Assembly (NCBI GenBank): GCA_044237845.1
Contig: JBIIEL010000029.1
Coordinates: 1 to 26,111 of the forward strand
Direction of reading: 5' to 3'
Origin: QFOX01 sp044237845
GTDB taxonomy: Bacteria > Pseudomonadota > Alphaproteobacteria > Rickettsiales > UBA3002
DNA: 26,111 bases
Made by a program: the position numbers and the translations under genes
The notes under the pieces: model-generated
What the model was told of the DNA's origin: nothing
Databases searched by the model: none
Seen by the model: only the letters and a program-made list of their open reading frames with translations
In this document: positions 25,662 to 26,111 of the stretch, one piece after another
How the letters are laid out: each line of letters opens with the position of its first letter
How positions within the stretch are numbered: the stretch's first letter is position 1

Positions 25662-26111
25662 ATGAAGCCAAAGTTTGATGCCAGTATTGCCCTTGAAGCA
25701 GCTTTAAAGAAGCATCAGATAAAATTAGAAGCTCTCATCGCTGAAACGGCTATATGGGCGCACCCCAAGGTGCACGCGCGGCTTATGGCTAGAGGTAGTG
25801 CGGCGCGCTATCCTAATATACGTCGAAAAAAGGCAAAAGAGAAACGTGGGCACGAAGACGCAAGTGATTTGCGGCTTGATGATAACAGTTATGCGAATGT
25901 TACTATTAAATGGGCGATTGGAGTGAATCGCAAAAACATTGATGGCTATGAAACATGCCATATATGGCCAGCAACTTGTTACGATGAACGCTACCATACA
26001 GCGGTTGCGAATCTAGTCTTGTTGCCAAGATCTCTTGCAGGGTTGACCGATCATTTTCCATATGTTCAGCGTATGTTGCAATATCGAGCGTATGAACTGT
26101 ATAAATGGCAC
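25662..26111 (+). CDS. HNH-nuclease-like protein, 3' end cut by the window edge
   Basis: The frame runs from ATG 25662 (or TTG 25656) to the last base without a stop, giving at least 150 residues. The N-terminal half is basic and helical (LEAALKKHQIKLEALIAE; NIRRKKAKEKRGHED). Residues 95-131 read like a divergent HNH/beta-beta-alpha-metal motif: CHIWP with His100, then 17 residues on AN-LVLLPR with Asn117, and TDH with His131. Order and spacing fit HNH endonucleases, which could mean a restriction or mobile-element nuclease, but the third catalytic position is uncertain. Composition is AT-richer than rbfA, 7 bp upstream. The family is not firmly recognised. Confidence 0.65.
   Translation, partial: MKPKFDASIALEAALKKHQIKLEALIAETAIWAHPKVHARLMARGSAARYPNIRRKKAKEKRGHEDASDLRLDDNSYANVTIKWAIGVNRKNIDGYETCHIWPATCYDERYHTAVANLVLLPRSLAGLTDHFPYVQRMLQYRAYELYKWH

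Overview
The window is a gene-dense, GC-rich stretch of an alphaproteobacterial chromosome. The evidence is the gene order nuoF-N, birA, coaX, rnj and then HTH regulator, metK, trmB, rimP, nusA, ylxR, infB, rbfA. Also typical are the mitochondrion-like NuoF/G/I sequences, the single-domain BirA, the type III pantothenate kinase and the DUF448-L7Ae type protein. I cannot fix the order or genus. Two palindromic intergenic repeats of the TGTCA...TGACA type resemble elements common in Rickettsiales-like and related alphaproteobacteria, but that is only a hint.

Region 1 (1-12536) is one long plus-strand operon for respiratory complex I. It enters inside nuoF and continues nuoG, H, I, J, K, L, M, N, then birA (biotin-protein ligase) and coaX (pantothenate kinase). 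Most junctions are 1-4 bp stop/start overlaps or gaps under 15 bp, which implies translational coupling. The exception is nuoF-nuoG, where a palindromic repeat lies inside a short frame and is followed by a 59-residue membrane ORF; both short frames are coupled to their neighbours.

Region 2 (12537-13565) interrupts this operon. It holds an AT-richer minus-strand gene of unknown function, ending 2 bp from the coaX stop, and a 307-bp spacer containing a 114-bp multi-hairpin repeat. Region 3 (13566-17217) has rnj (RNase J), lnt (apolipoprotein N-acyltransferase, overlapping rnj) and a small XRE-type regulator.

Region 4 (17218-19248) has a structured leader with a terminator-like hairpin, then metK (SAM synthetase) and overlapping trmB (tRNA m7G46 methyltransferase, a SAM user). 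Region 5 (19249-19918) is a self-contained unit made of a candidate promoter with a palindrome, a strong ribosome binding site, an AT-richer unknown gene and a strong rho-independent terminator.

Region 6 (19968-25654) is the translation/transcription operon rimP, nusA, ylxR, infB, rbfA (ribosome maturation, termination/antitermination, initiation factor 2). Region 7 (25662-end) is an AT-richer gene with an HNH-nuclease-like motif, cut by the window edge, sitting 7 bp after rbfA where truB is often found.

Most of the window is ordinary housekeeping sequence. The unexplained content is in the small inserts between conserved genes: 1121-1410, 12539-13565, 17278-17343, 19251-19918 and 25662-26111. 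I see no rRNA, tRNA, CRISPR array, transposase or integrase.
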